The notes beneath the pieces were generated by a model. The model saw nothing but the letters and a program-made list of their open reading frames with translations. It was not told the DNA's origin and ran no database searches. A stretch of 64,000 bases of DNA from Drosophila persimilis. Its lineage: Eukaryota; Arthropoda; Insecta; Diptera; Drosophilidae. Positions 31,973-44,773 of the stretch are shown piece after piece (position 1 is the stretch's first letter; the number at the start of each line of letters is the position of its first letter). The stretch is from NCBI RefSeq assembly GCF_003286085.1, contig NW_020825599.1, positions 1-64,000 on the forward strand. Reading direction: 5' to 3'. The position numbers were made by a program, and so were the translations under genes.

Positions 31973-33229
31973 TACGCCAGGGAGACTGCATGAGTAATCA
32001 CAACGTTTATGTCAATGGGTGAATAGTTTTGCAGCAGCTTCACATTCGAGGCAAAGTCGTTCTCCAATATTGCTTCCCTTTGGATTCTATAAATCAGCAT
32101 GCTTACAATATCATGGTTCAGCAGATTTTGATGAGAAAATTAAAGCGCTGCTCGTCCGAGAATACCGAATCCCAAATTCGCAGCACATCGGGCAGTGGAA
32201 ACTCCTGCGAGAGCAGGAGGGTGAGCCACCTGAAGCTGTAGTACTGCGGTGGCAGCTCTTGGCTCTTCAGATGCTATATCTTTAGTCTTCAGCATGTTAG
32301 ATAGCAGGCCCATCATGAACTTTATACCACCCTCCGCATCGTCCAGAGTCTTGATGAAGAAGTCGCGTATCTCGCTCATTAGAGCCGTGAAGCAGAAGAA
32401 ACAGTCTACCTCCGCATGGGCGCGGTACGAGAGATCCGGATCCGAGGCCATCACATAGTAGATGGGTCCGACAATCTCATTCATGCCCTGTACGTAACCC
32501 AGGCCAGGACGTTCGCCGAGCTGAGCACCGTGGGCACTACCCGTTCGTGAAGCCGGCGCCCGTGCTCGCCTTTACTGTGCACCACAATGTCACAGGGATA
32601 CTCTGTGGGCTGCTGAAAGAACGAGATGTCGGGACACAGGCGCCTCACATCTTTGTCGATCTGCAGCAGAAATTCGTTGTCATTGAAGAATGTGTTCTAG
32701 GCGCTTTCTGGCCCCTCGCTAAGCGGATGATCTTGTAGGCCAACGCCCCTTGAATCAACAGCGACGTCCCCGTCCCCGTCGCCTTCTCCAGCTCCATTGC
32801 AGATGTGTCCCGGGGGGAGTACCAATTCCTCAATGAACTGCTGGTACAGGGCTCGCTTCTGGGCCAGCGTGGTCGTCCAACTGCTGCGTCTTGGTCCCAA
32901 GTAGCCCAACAGCAGTTTCCAGCTGAGTGCACGGAAGCTTTGTACATCGGGCACACCTGTGGATTGGATTGGATTCATGTCCATGAATTACTACGCCTAT
33001 CAGAAGTGTGATATCCCACCATTAAACGTCAGTCTGCGCAGCTCCTTTAGGTCAACCACATCCTGGGCCAGCGCATCATCGAACTCTTTTACACTGAAAG
33101 ATACAGGGGGGGTAACAATCTTTTGTTCTTAATTCCCGAAAACACGTCACATTTTTGTGTCGTCCATACCGCGCCTTGAAAATGGACATGCTTTGGCTGT
33201 ATGCGGGCGAGGATCTCGGTCTGCTCCAT
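31973..33229 (-). pseudogene. TBC1D13-like Rab GTPase-activating protein gene, decayed, introns kept
   Basis: Start ATG at 33229 (MEQTEILARIQ); introns near 33097-33169 (donor GTATGG) and about 32942-33005, so not a processed copy. Segments match TBC1D13: FRALSWKLLLGYLG, TTLAQKRALYQQFIEEL, LLQIDKDVRRLCPD (arginine finger), GYVQGMNEIVGP (glutamine finger), AEVDCFFCFT, FRWLTLLLSQEFPLPDV, LRIWDSVFSDEQRF, to TAG 31973. Lesions: Trp-to-TAG at 32697-32699; a deletion near 32508 joining SSAN to LGYVQG out of frame, with the central part missing; a frame change near 32272; a TGA near 32118. The exon 1/2 join also seems one base off. In an intact gene it would act on Rabs in vesicle traffic; this copy cannot. 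Confidence 0.8.
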
Positions 33230-33639
33230 GCAGGGACAGTCGCTTTGCAATGATGTGGACTGGACTTATATTATTGCTTTGTTGTCATCCAGCCAGCTGC
33301 ATTATTGCTTTTTCCAATACAGTTCGAAGCAGAAACAATTTTGATATTCCGTCGAATATTTTTAGATATCTAGATCTCTCAGCCCTGCCCACATAATTTT
33401 ATCCGATTAATGAATCAATTTTCTACTTAACTGTCTTGTTTTAAATACTTGACTTTAATTGTTTTTGCCTCAATTTTGGTTCCTCAACAACAATATATGT
33501 AGCTGAAAACCCGAACTTAGCCCTCTTAAGCCCCCTCTATTTAAATAGTTCAAATACTGGAGGTAAATGACGGAAAATATTAACGATTGTAAATTCTTCT
33601 TGTAGACTCATGCCATCTTTCGTCTGAACTTAAAAAAAA
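33230..33639. other. No gene seen; upstream of the TBC1D13-like pseudogene
   Basis: Probable host 5'-flanking DNA of the pseudogene. No recognised promoter or repeat, up to the Helentron at 33640. Confidence 0.4.
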
Positions 33640-34734
33640 CGAGGGGGAACGTTGTGAGTTGCTGCGGACACCGCAACTCTAAAGTTATACCCGATACTAA
33701 GTCAGTATGGCTCTCCTCCGGCAGAAGCCGCAAAGAATGCGTGCGAGAGAGACAGAAAATCAGTCTGAGCGTGACGTCGGGCGCTGCGTAGCCAATGCAA
33801 ATTGATTTGTTCCTTTTGGCTACAAAAATAATCTGATCTGATCCAAATTCAGCAACCGGATAGATATAGTCATTCTCTATGATTCTGCGTTTTTAGTTTT
33901 CTCGATTCTGCAATATTGTGGATGCAACAGATTTTCGTCCTTTGTGGGGGCGGATGGGGGTGGGGCGAAATTCTGAGATATACGTTTTATAGTGACATCT
34001 TAAAGGAGTGTGTGCACCAAATTTGGTTACTCTAGCCTTAATAGTCTCTGAGATTTGTGGTTGCCTCAGATTTTCGTCCTTTGCGGGGGCGGAAGGGGGT
34101 GTGGCGAAATTTGGACAGGAAACGGTCAAGGTCCGATATCACAGGAGTGTGGATACCAAATTTGGTTGCTCTGGCTTTTATAGGTTCTGAGATCCTTGAA
34201 CTCATATTTTGCAATTGGCAAAACCGACCATGAAACCTGTGTGTTAGAGTGCGACAGAGCGAGAAAGAGTGAAATTGTTTTCGTGATTCTGGCTGTAATA
34301 ATTATACGATCTGGTTCAGATTTTGCACTCTAGAAGATATAGTCATCTTCTACGATTCTGCGTTTTTAGTTTTCTCGTATCGTCGAAATTGTGGATGCCA
34401 CAGATTTTCGCCCTTTGTGGGGGCGGAAGTGGGCGGGGCAAAGTTTTGAAATATTTTTGGAGCAGTGACATATCACAGAAGTCTGGATCCAAAACATCGT
34501 TGCTCTAGCTCTTAAAGTCTTTGAGCATTAGGCGCTGAAGGGGACGGACAGACGGACGGACGGACAGACGGACGGACGGACAGACGGACATGGCTCAATC
34601 GACTCGGCTATTGATGCTGATCAAGAATATATATACTTTATGGGGTCGGAAACGATTCCTTCTGGACGTTACACACATACACTTTAACCACAAATCTAAT
34701 ATACCCCAATACTCATTTTGAGTATCGGGTATAA
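33640..34734 (+). mobile_element. Complete Helentron
   Basis: CGAGGGGGAACG...GGGTATAA with the internal inverted end (gttatacccgatact, about 33683), GA-rich blocks (about 33742, 34246) and CGGA/CAGA tract (about 34540-34588). It closely resembles the copy at 23207-24328. It ends 12 bp before the truncated BEL-3 LTR start. Confidence 0.9.
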
Positions 34735-34766
34735 AAACACTATATCTGTTCAGCCACAGACATGTA

Positions 34767-35948
34767 AATCGGAGTGGAGCATTACTACTCGCTGCTGCTA
34801 CCAGATCAACAGCTAAGCTGGGATGGATTGTGGCAGGAAAAGTCAAATCTGCCCACAATTCCTCACCCATTTGTGCACCGGGAGTAAACGAGCTCATGGA
34901 AAGATTCTGCACTCTGGACAATCTACACACGGAAAACAAACCACGCACTCCAGTGGAAGCACGGTGTGAAGCTCATTTTATAGAAAATCTTCAGACAGCT
35001 TCAGATGGCCGTTTTATTGTAAAGCTCCTATTTTCCGAACACCCTTCAGCCCTGGGGGAGACGTTGGAAACCGCAACAAAAAGTTTCCTAGCGTTGGAGC
35101 GGCGAAGCTCAACAGAAACTTGGAAGAGTTATGTGGACTTCATGGAAGAGTATGAAGGACTAGGACATATGAAGATTGTGCCAGCATCAAAAGTTCTCAA
35201 AAGGCACTACTTCATTCCACATCATTGTGTACTCAAACCTGAGAGCACCACCACAAAGCTTCGGGTAGTATTCGATGCCTCATGCAAATCAACAAGCGGG
35301 AAATCTTTGAACGACATTCTGCAGGCTGGACCCACCGTTCAGAGCGAACTTATGTCCATTCATAAGTACGTATTCACAGCAGACATAGAAAAGATGTACC
35401 GGCAAGTGTGGATGAATCCGGAGGATCAATTCCATCAGATGATAGTCTGGAGAAGCAATCCATCCGAAGAGATCAGGTACTATCGCCTGAAAACAGTAAC
35501 ATATGGGACAACAGCTGCTCCGTTCCTAGCAACGAAATGTCTGGATCATTTGGCAATACAATACAAAGACAGACTACCAGTAGGATCAACCACATTAAAA
35601 ACAGATTTCTATGTTGACGACTGTCTAACTGGAGCAAACACGATTCCAGAGGCAATTCCTGCTCGACAAGAAATAAATAAGATATTTCTACCGTCCGGAT
35701 TCAAATTGCGCAAGTGGTGCTCCAACAATGAGCAACTTCTCCAAGGAATCCCCAAAGAGGATATTGTAACCGATGTAAAATTAGGAGAGACACTAAAGCA
35801 CTACAGCGTGAAAACTCTGGGTCTCATCTGGATGCCGAAGAAGGATACATTGTGTGGACGAACACAGAAAAGCCAGGCTACACGCATCACCAAACGGGTG
35901 GTATGTTCCGAACTGGCCCAAATCTTTGACTCTTTGCACCGGTGGTAG
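34767..35948 (+). pseudogene. pol: BEL-3 copy A reverse transcriptase
   Basis: Open from LGWIVAGKV (about 34810; the coding start is lost) through KLRVVFDASCKS, TADIEKMYRQVW, TYGTTAAPFLA and catalytic YVDDCLTGA (about 35612), then TLGLIWMPKKD. The Trp codon of YRQVW is intact (TGG 35409-35411), unlike copies B and C. A one- or two-base loss near 35930 ends the frame at 35948 just before the RNase H linker. Confidence 0.8.
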
Positions 35949-36586
35949 TAAAGGCAAAAATCTTCATGCAACAACTTTGGGAGCTCAAACTGGATTGGGA
36001 TGACGAATTACCATTACAACACCAAACCGAATGGAAAGAATACCGGGACGACTTACAAACATTGAACAAAATGCAAATTCCCCGGCATATCTAAGATGGT
36101 AAAATTCCAGTTACCCAAGAACTCCATACGTTTGTAGATGCATCAGAACGAGCATATGGCGCAGCAGTATTTGTACGCGCTACATACAAAAACAACCAAG
36201 TGTCAGTAAGACTGCTCTGTTCGAAATCACGTGTGACGCCGACAGCCAAACAATCACTACCACTGTTAGAACTTTGTGCTGCAGTCCTCGGTGCCGAGCT
36301 CACAAACCGAGTCCGACAGGATCTGCACATGGACATTACAACGGTTTCAGGATGGTTTTGGAGTGATTCCACCGTTGTTTTATCCTGGATAAACGCATCG
36401 TCATCAACATACCATACCTTTGTGGCAAATCGAATAGCCAAAATCCAGGCATTAACAAATCAGACACAATGGCGTCACGACGTGTCATCGGCAAACAACG
36501 CAGCCGATGTCCTGTCGAGAGGAATCGCATTGTGGTGCTCAAGCATTAAGGGCAATCGCAAGACAACAATATTGGATTATCAATGA
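35949..36586 (+). pseudogene. pol: BEL-3 copy A linker and RNase H
   Basis: After the frame change the linker reads KAKIFMQQLWELKLDWD, then a TAA near 36091. RNase H follows: TFVDASERAYGAAV (about 36130), LPLLELCAA, FWSDSTV and NAADVLSRG (about 36500), with the four acidic positions present. A deletion then joins the RNase H end to the integrase zinc region out of frame. Confidence 0.8.
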
Positions 36587-37550
36587 CAAGACAATGGCTA
36601 GAAGCATCATCCACAGCTGTGTTAGATGCACCAAGGCTAGACCAAAGCTGATACACCAGATCATGGGCAATCTCCCAGCACAACGAGTCACACAAGCACG
36701 CCCGTTTCTTAATGTAGGCGTCGACTACTGTGGACCAATCTCGATCCACCATAAGATCCGAGGCAAAAGACCCGATAAGGCGTACATCGCCGTGTTTTGC
36801 TACTTTTCCACAAAGGCAGTACACCTGGAGCTGGTAAGCGACCTGACCACATATGCATTCTTGGCCGCCCTTCGTCGATTCTTAAGCAGACGTGGGAAGT
36901 GCCAAACTATTCATTGCGACAATGCAACGAACTTTGTGGGTTCAAAACAACCAGCTTAAAGAATTAGAAGACTATATATTCAGCTCAAAGGCAAGTGCTC
37001 TGATCACAAATCATTGCTGAATCAGGGCTCCATCGTTTGGCGGCCTCTGGGAAGCGGCGGTAAAATCAGCAAAAAAGCTGTTGATAACAACCACCAACAC
37101 AGCCTCATTGACATTTGAAGAACTAAACACAGTGATAATCGGAATTGAAGCAATTCTCAAATCTCGACCCATCACTCCAATGTCAAATGATCCCACTGAT
37201 ACAACAGCGCTCACCCCAGGACACTACTTGATTGGTGAACCATTGACAACGCCTCCTGACGTCAATACTGATCATCAAGGAAGAACATTGGTCAAGCGCT
37301 GGGAATTGATATTGCGCCTAAAGCTTTCATTCTGGAAACAATGGTCTACAGAATACCTCCAAGAATCGCAAGCTCGGCATAAATGGAAGACCGCTTCACC
37401 AAACGTACCTGAAGGATTATTAGTTTTGGTTAAGAAAGACAACCTTCCTGTAATGAAGTGGCCAATGGGACGCATCATATCCTGGACAGGACAACCACGT
37501 ACGAGTGGTTGACGTTAAGACAGCATCTGGCGTATACAAGCGCCCGATCA
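36507..37550 (+). pseudogene. pol: BEL-3 copy A integrase, frame-broken
   Basis: Zinc-region end (CVRCTKARPK) and core: GVDYCGPIS, HCDNATNFVG, then a frame change near 36945 and a stop near 37018. The third acid is kept in GGLWEAAVKSAKK (about 37040). The C-terminal domain (ALTPGHYLIGEPL, KRWELILRLKLSFWKQW, LVKKDNLPVMKWPMGRI) runs to 37512, with one more frame change before DVKTASGVYKRPITRLAPLF. Confidence 0.8.
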
Positions 37551-37639
37551 CTCGTCTAGCGCCGCTCTTTCCAGAAGATGTGGCAATCAAACGTTCCCAC
37601 AACGTGATCAGTGACACCACGGAGATTGATGAGCCACCC

Positions 37640-39349
37640 ACACAGCGAACAACAAAATTGTCACCTACATTAACATCAACATTAGTGGTGCTGTTGCTCA
37701 TGCAACATTAGCATTAGCTAATTGTCACAGTCAACAAATGTGACACAATTCGCAAACAAGCCTGGAATATTCTATGAGAAACTTGGAACATCAAGAATAG
37801 CAACGTCTGAGTGGACCACGATCGTATACTATGACTTGAACCCATATTGGAAGGATATGCAACTAATGTCTGCTGGAATTTCAGAGTTACGATACATGTG
37901 CCCTGAATTAAAAAATGTTCCGGCATGTAACTCCATAGTTCAACACTTTCAACATGTGCATTACGAGCTACAAGCAGGAAGCGTTTTAATGAAAAACTCT
38001 CGAAAACGCAGATCGCCGCTGGACATCATAGGAAATGTAGCAAGCAGTCTTTTTGGTGTTCTCTACGCAAAATACGCAGAAGAGATGACTCAAGTAATTG
38101 AGAAAGTGAAAACCAATGAGGACTTTCTACTACATCTGCTCCAAAACCAAACATCAATTGTCGACGCGACAATAAACGTAGTCAGAAAAGACAAAGTAAC
38201 AACTGATAATCGCCTAAAAGTTTTGGAACAGCATATGGCTACTATCAACCGAGAAAGAGGGTCATATCACAGCGATCATCTGACTCAAGCGTACTTAGGA
38301 CTAATACCACAATTAACCCTGCTCACAACAACTCTCCAACGAATGCAGTCCGACATATCTGATGTCCTAATCGGTATTCATCATCGGAGAATAAGCTCCA
38401 CGCTGGTGTCTCCCGAGCAACTAATAGACCAACTAGACCAGATACGGGATCATTTGCCACAAGATCAAATGCTGCCGGTCACAACGAAGGAGGTGATTCA
38501 ACTATACAGAATCATGCGAGCCCAAGGAACCCCGACTGCAAAACACGTCATCTTCAAGCTGACGCTACCGCTGGTCTCAACAGCTCAGCTCGAAGTTTTC
38601 AGCATCATCCCAATTCCGTTTTGGGATTCAACAAGCTGGAGTCTATTTGACCTCAGAACCACCATAGTAACGGTGAAAATCCACCGAGACCAGTTCATCT
38701 GCTTTGACCATCAGACGATCTTCAATGTGGACAATTGCTGTGAGTTTCAACTGTTTAACAATAAAACAGAAACACTCTGTCAGGTAACACACACAAAGGC
38801 TGACACGGTGTGGCTAAAAACTCAGCATCCAAATAAATGGATCTTCGCAACGCATTCTACAACTAAACTTCAAGCAGTATGCAACGGAGTTCCGTCAACC
38901 ATAACACTGAAAGGAACTGGTCTACTCTCCATGTCCCCTGGTTGCACTGCTCGCATTACTGAAGTAAGCATCAGCACCTTCAGTACCACAATTAGCGAAG
39001 TAAAATCGACTTACACTCGGTTTGGCGACGTGAGCCCACCGGAGACATCAGCCTCGCCACCAATGTGGCAACTGAAGAACCAGACATCAGATATCAAGAA
39101 CTTGATGATCTACGCCAGCAACTATCAACCATCAATCATCACGAGCTGCCACACCATCTCACCACCGTGCAGCACCATCAACTCGCTGCTTACGCAACCC
39201 TAGCAATATTAATTCTATTGATCATTGCCTTCATTTTCCGGGAGAAGTATCTACTATGGAAACCAAGGCCATCAAATCACGATCCAGCCATGTCATCACC
39301 CCCTATACCCCTTGCACGCCGGTTTGCCGTCGACTTGAGCGATGGTTGA
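37640..39349 (+). pseudogene. env: BEL-3 copy A env, baculovirus-F-like, frame-broken at both ends
   Basis: A hydrophobic stretch at about 37670-37700 probably is the signal peptide but lies in a different frame from the ectodomain ORF (37722-39203, 493 codons). The ectodomain shows a furin-type site, RKRR (about 38000), followed by a hydrophobic segment like the fusion peptide of baculovirus F / insect Env proteins, long helical regions and several Cys. The membrane anchor (about 39185-39235) is in another frame (39065-39349), so the ORF as it stands ends before any anchor. Env in a BEL/Pao element is known from roo. Confidence 0.75.
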
Positions 39350-39373
39350 ACACCAGTTCAACGGCCGGGAAAA

Positions 39374-39857
39374 TGTTCAGCCACAGACATGTATTTAATG
39401 AATATTAGGAATATACAGTGCAATCTCATACACAAATACTCATAAATAAAATTGTTCATGTCATTTCATGTAACTGAATATGACGACACGAAAAATACAT
39501 TAGCAACTAAGAATAGACAATAGCACTTGTAAACTCGAACCCACCAAAAGGGATCAAGCAATAAACTATCTACTTTATTGCTGCCAAGTACCTAAGTAAA
39601 TACACTGAAATATAACCCCCGCACAGAGTAAGTGTACCCAATCTAAAAATACACTCACAAGGAGCCTGTGCGTTCCTTCCCATAGAATAAGAGTACCACT
39701 GCTAGCTATATAAGGAGATGCATTTGTTCAATAAAACTCAGTATCAGAAAAAGTACCATAGCTGCCTGTCACTCATCTTCCATCGCAATCATCAGGGGCT
39801 GTCGCCGTGTCTTCAGATCCTCCCTTGCGCACCGTAGGATACCCACTCCGCAATCCA
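39374..39857 (+). repeat. BEL-3 LTR between copies A and B
   Basis: Starts TGTTCAGCCACAGACATG after the purine-rich 'ggccgggaaaa'. TATA box TATATAA at 39707-39713 and AATAAA at 39730-39735. The right end is approximate: a likely primer-binding site, TGGTTCAAGTTC, starts at 39860. It serves as 3' LTR of A and 5' LTR of B. Confidence 0.75.
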
Positions 39858-40327
39858 ACTGGTTCAAGTTCTAGTTGCGACGACCAAACTGTAGACGGTT
39901 TATGTACCGAATGCAACCCAGCTTCCTACACACATACACGGTAACATTAATAAATTTTCATTATTTTCGGGGGAAAATTGAAACATCCGCAACAAAAAGA
40001 TTCCTAGCGTTGGAGCGGCGAAGCTCAACAGAAACTTGGAAGAGTTATGTGGACTTCATGGAAGAGTATGAAAGACTAGGACATATGAAGATTGTGCCAG
40101 CATCAAAAGTTCCCAAAAGGCACTACTTCATTCCACATCATTGTGTACTCAAACCTGAGAGCACCGCCACAAAGCTTCGGGTAGTATTCGATGCCTCATG
40201 CAAATCAACAAGCGGGAAATCTTTGAACGACATTCTGCAGGCTGGACCCACCGTTCAGAGCGAACTTATGTCCATTCATAAGTACGTATTCACAGCGGAC
40301 ATAGAAAAGATGTACCGGCAAGTGTGA
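39858..40327 (+). pseudogene. BEL-3 copy B leader joined to RT start
   Basis: Primer-binding site and short leader (39860-39985) run directly into mid-RT at 'ccgcaacaaaaag'; gag, protease and the first RT part are deleted. The RT frame stops at TGA 40325-40327, where copy A has TGG (Trp of YRQVW). Confidence 0.8.
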
Positions 40328-42466
40328 ATGAATCCGGACGATCAATTCCATCAGATGATAGTCTGGAGAAGCAATCCATCCGAAGAGATCAGGTACTATC
40401 GCCTGAAAACAGTAACATATGGGACAACAGCTGCTCCGTTCCTAGCAACGAAATGTCTGGATCATTTGGCAATACAATACAAAGACAGACTACCAGTAGG
40501 ATCAACAACATTAAAAACAGATTTCTATGTTGACGACTGTCTAACTGGAGCAAACACGATTCCCGAGGCAATTCCTGCTCGACAAGAAATAAATAAGATA
40601 TTTCTACCGTCCGGATTCAAATTGCGCAAGTGGTGCTCCAACAATGAGCAACTTCTCCAAGGAATCCCCAAAGAGGATATTGTAACCGATGTAAAATTAG
40701 GAGAGACACTAAAGCACTACAGCGTGAAAACTCTGGGTCTCATCTGGATGCCGAAGAAGGATACATTGTGTGGACGAACACAGAAAAGCCAGGCTACACG
40801 CATCACCAAACGGGTGGTATGTTCCGAACTGGCCCAAATCTTTGACTCTTTGCACCGGTGGTAGTAAAGGCAAAAATCTTCATGCAACAACTTTGGGAGC
40901 TCAAACTGGATTGGGATGACGAATTACCATTACAACACCAAACCGAATGGAAAGAATACCGGGACGACTTACAAACATTGAACAAAATGCAAATTCCCCG
41001 GCATATCTAAGATGGTAAAATTCCAGTTACCCAAGAACTCCATACGTTTGTAGATGCATCAGAACGAGCATATGGCGCAGCAGTATTTGTACGCGCTACA
41101 TACAAAAACAACCAAGTGTCAGTAAGACTGCTCTGTTCGAAATCACGTGTGACGCCGACAGCCAAACAATCACTACCACTGTTAGAACTTTGTGCTGCAG
41201 TCCTCGGTGCCGAGCTCACAAACCGAGTCCGACAGGATCTGCACATGGACATTACAACGGTTTCAGGATGGTTTTGGAGTGATTCCACCGTTGTTTTATC
41301 CTGGATAAACGCATCGTCATCAACATACCATACCTTTGTGGCAAATCGAATAGCCAAAATCCAGGCATTAACAAATCAGACACAATGGCGTCACGACGTG
41401 TCATCGGCAAACAACGCAGCCGATGTCCTGTCGAGAGGAATCGCATTGTGGTGCTCAAGCATTAAGGGCAATCGCAAGACAACAATATTGGATTATCAAT
41501 GACAAGACAATGGCTAGAAGCATCATCCACAGCTGTGTTAGATGCACCAAGGCTAGACCAAAGCTGATACACCAGATCATGGGCAATCTCCCAGCACAAC
41601 GAGTCACACAAGCACGCCCGTTTCTTAATGTAGGCGTCGACTACTGTGGACCAATCTCGATCCACCATAAGATCCGAGGCAAAAGACCCGATAAGGCGTA
41701 CATCGCCGTGTTTTGCTACTTTTCCACAAAGGCAGTACACCTGGAGCTGGTAAGCGACCTGACCACATATGCATTCTTGGCCGCCCTTCGTCGATTCTTA
41801 AGCAGACGTGGGAAGTGCCAAACTATTCATTGCGACAATGCAACGAACTTTGTGGGTTCAAAACAACCAGCTTAAAGAATTAGAAGACTATATATTCAGC
41901 TCAAAGGCAAGTGCTCTGATCACAAATCATTGCTGAATCAGGGCTCCATCGTTTGGCGGCCTCTGGGAAGCGGCGGTAAAATCAGCAAAAAAGCTGTTGA
42001 TAACAACCACCAACACAGCCTCATTGACATTTGAAGAACTAAACACAGTGATAATCGGAATTGAAGCAATTCTCAAATCTCGACCCATCACTCCAATGTC
42101 AAATGATCCCACTGATACAACAGCGCTCACCCCAGGACACTACTTGATTGGTGAACCATTGACAACGCCTCCTGACGTCAATACTGATCATCAAGGAAGA
42201 ACATTGGTCAAGCGCTGGGAATTGATATTGCGCCTAAAGCTTTCATTCTGGAAACAATGGTCTACAGAATACCTCCAAGAATCGCAAGCTCGGCATAAAT
42301 GGAAGACCGCTTCACCAAACGTACCTGAAGGATTATTAGTTTTGGTTAAGAAAGACAACCTTCCTGTAATGAAGTGGCCAATGGGACGCATCATATCCTG
42401 GACAGGACAACCACGTACGAGTGGTTGACGTTAAGACAGCATCTGGCGTATACAAGCGCCCGATCA
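40328..42466 (+). pseudogene. pol: BEL-3 copy B RT, RNase H, integrase
   Basis: Same content and lesions as copy A: YVDDCLTGA (about 40528), frame loss near 40846, TAA near 41007, RNase H (41040-41420), integrase with GVDYCGPIS, HCDNATNF, the stop near 41934 and GGLWEAAVKSAKK (about 41956). Differences from A are few, among them the TGA above and Glu to Asp in MNPDDQ. Confidence 0.8.
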
Positions 42467-42555
42467 CTCGTCTAGCGCCGCTCTTTCCAGAAGATGTGGC
42501 AATCAAACGTTCCCACAACGTGATCAGTGACACCACGGAGATTGATGAGCCACCC

Positions 42556-44265
42556 ACACAGCGAACAACAAAATTGTCACCTACATTAACATCAACATTA
42601 GTGGTGCTGTTGCTCATGCAACATTAGCATTAGCTAATTGTCACAGTCAACAAATGTGACACAATTCGCAAACAAGCCTGGAATATTCTATGAGAAACTT
42701 GGAACATCAAGAATAGCAACGTCTGAGTGGACCACGATCGTATACTATGACTTGAACCCATATTGGAAGGATATGCAACTAATGTCTGCTGGAATTTCAG
42801 AGTTACGATACATGTGCCCTGAATTAAAAAATGTTCCGGCATGTAACTCCATAGTTCAACACTTTCAACATGTGCATTACGAGCTACAAGCAGGAAGCGT
42901 TTTAATGAAAAACTCTCGAAAACGCAGATCGCCGCTGGACATCATAGGAAATGTAGCAAGCAGTCTTTTTGGTGTTCTCTACGCAAAATACGCAGAAGAG
43001 ATGACTCAAGTAATTGAGAAAGTGAAAACCAATGAGGACTTTCTACTACATCTGCTCCAAAACCAAACATCAATTGTCGACGCGACAATAAACGTAGTCA
43101 GAAAAGACAAAGTAACAACTGATAATCGCCTAAAAGTTTTGGAACAGCATATGGCTACTATCAACCGAGAAAGAGGGTCATATCACAGCGATCATCTGAC
43201 TCAAGCGTACTTAGGACTAATACCACAATTAACCCTGCTCACAACAACTCTCCAACGAATGCAGTCCGACATATCTGATGTCCTAATCGGTATTCATCAT
43301 CGGAGAATAAGCTCCACGCTGGTGTCTCCCGAGCAACTAATAGACCAACTAGACCAGATACGGGATCATTTGCCACAAGATCAAATGCTGCCGGTCACAA
43401 CGAAGGAGGTGATTCAACTATACAGAATCATGCGAGCCCAAGGAACCCCGACTGCAAAACACGTCATCTTCAAGCTGACGCTACCGCTGGTCTCAACAGC
43501 TCAGCTCGAAGTTTTCAGCATCATCCCAATTCCGTTTTGGGATTCAACAAGCTGGAGTCTATTTGACCTCAGAACCACCATAGTAACGGTGAAAATCCAC
43601 CGAGACCAGTTCATCTGCTTTGACCATCAGACGATCTTCAATGTGGACAATTGCTGTGAGTTTCAACTGTTTAACAATAAAACAGAAACACTCTGTCAGG
43701 TAACACACACAAAGGCTGACACGGTGTGGCTAAAAACTCAGCATCCAAATAAATGGATCTTCGCAACGCATTCTACAACTAAACTTCAAGCAGTATGCAA
43801 CGGAGTTCCGTCAACCATAACACTGAAAGGAACTGGTCTACTCTCCATGTCCCCTGGTTGCACTGCTCGCATTACTGAAGTAAGCATCAGCACCTTCAGT
43901 ACCACAATTAGCGAAGTAAAATCGACTTACACTCGGTTTGGCGACGTGAGCCCACCGGAGACATCAGCCTCGCCACCAATGTGGCAACTGAAGAACCAGA
44001 CATCAGATATCAAGAACTTGATGATCTACGCCAGCAACTATCAACCATCAATCATCACGAGCTGCCACACCATCTCACCACCGTGCAGCACCATCAACTC
44101 GCTGCTTACGCAACCCTAGCAATATTAATTCTATTGATCATTGCCTTCATTTTCCGGGAGAAGTATCTACTATGGAAACCAAGGCCATCAAATCACGATC
44201 CAGCCATGTCATCACCCCCTATACCCCTTGCACGCCGGTTTGCCGTCGACTTGAGCGATGGTTGA
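42556..44265 (+). pseudogene. env: BEL-3 copy B env
   Basis: The ectodomain ORF 42638-44119 has the same protein sequence as copy A, with the same furin-type site and the same frame break before the membrane anchor (anchor ORF 43981-44265). Sharing of this lesion shows it predates the duplication. Confidence 0.8.
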
Positions 44266-44289
44266 ACACCAGTTCAACGGCCGGGAAAA

Positions 44290-44773
44290 TGTTCAGCCAC
44301 AGACATGTATTTAATGAATATTAGGAATATACAGTGCAATCTCATACACAAATACTCATAAATAAAATTGTTCATGTCATTTCATGTAACTGAATATGAC
44401 GACACGAAAAATACATTAGCAACTAAGAATAGACAATAGCACTTGTAAACTCGAACCCACCAAAAGGGATCAAGCAATAAACTATCTACTTTATTGCTGC
44501 CAAGTACCTAAGTAAATACACTGAAATATAACCCCCGCACAGAGTAAGTGTACCCAATCTAAAAATACACTCACAAGGAGCCTGTGCGTTCCTTCCCATA
44601 GAATAAGAGTACCACTGCTAGCTATATAAGGAGATGCATTTGTTCAATAAAACTCAGTATCAGAAAAAGTACCATAGCTGCCTGTCACTCATCTTCCATC
44701 GCAATCATCAGGGGCTGTCGCCGTGTCTTCAGATCCTCCCTTGCGCACCGTAGGATACCCACTCCGCAATCCA
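44290..44773 (+). repeat. BEL-3 LTR between copies B and C
   Basis: Looks identical by eye to the LTR at 39374, exactly 4,916 bp away. TATATAA near 44623 and AATAAA near 44646. Confidence 0.8.
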
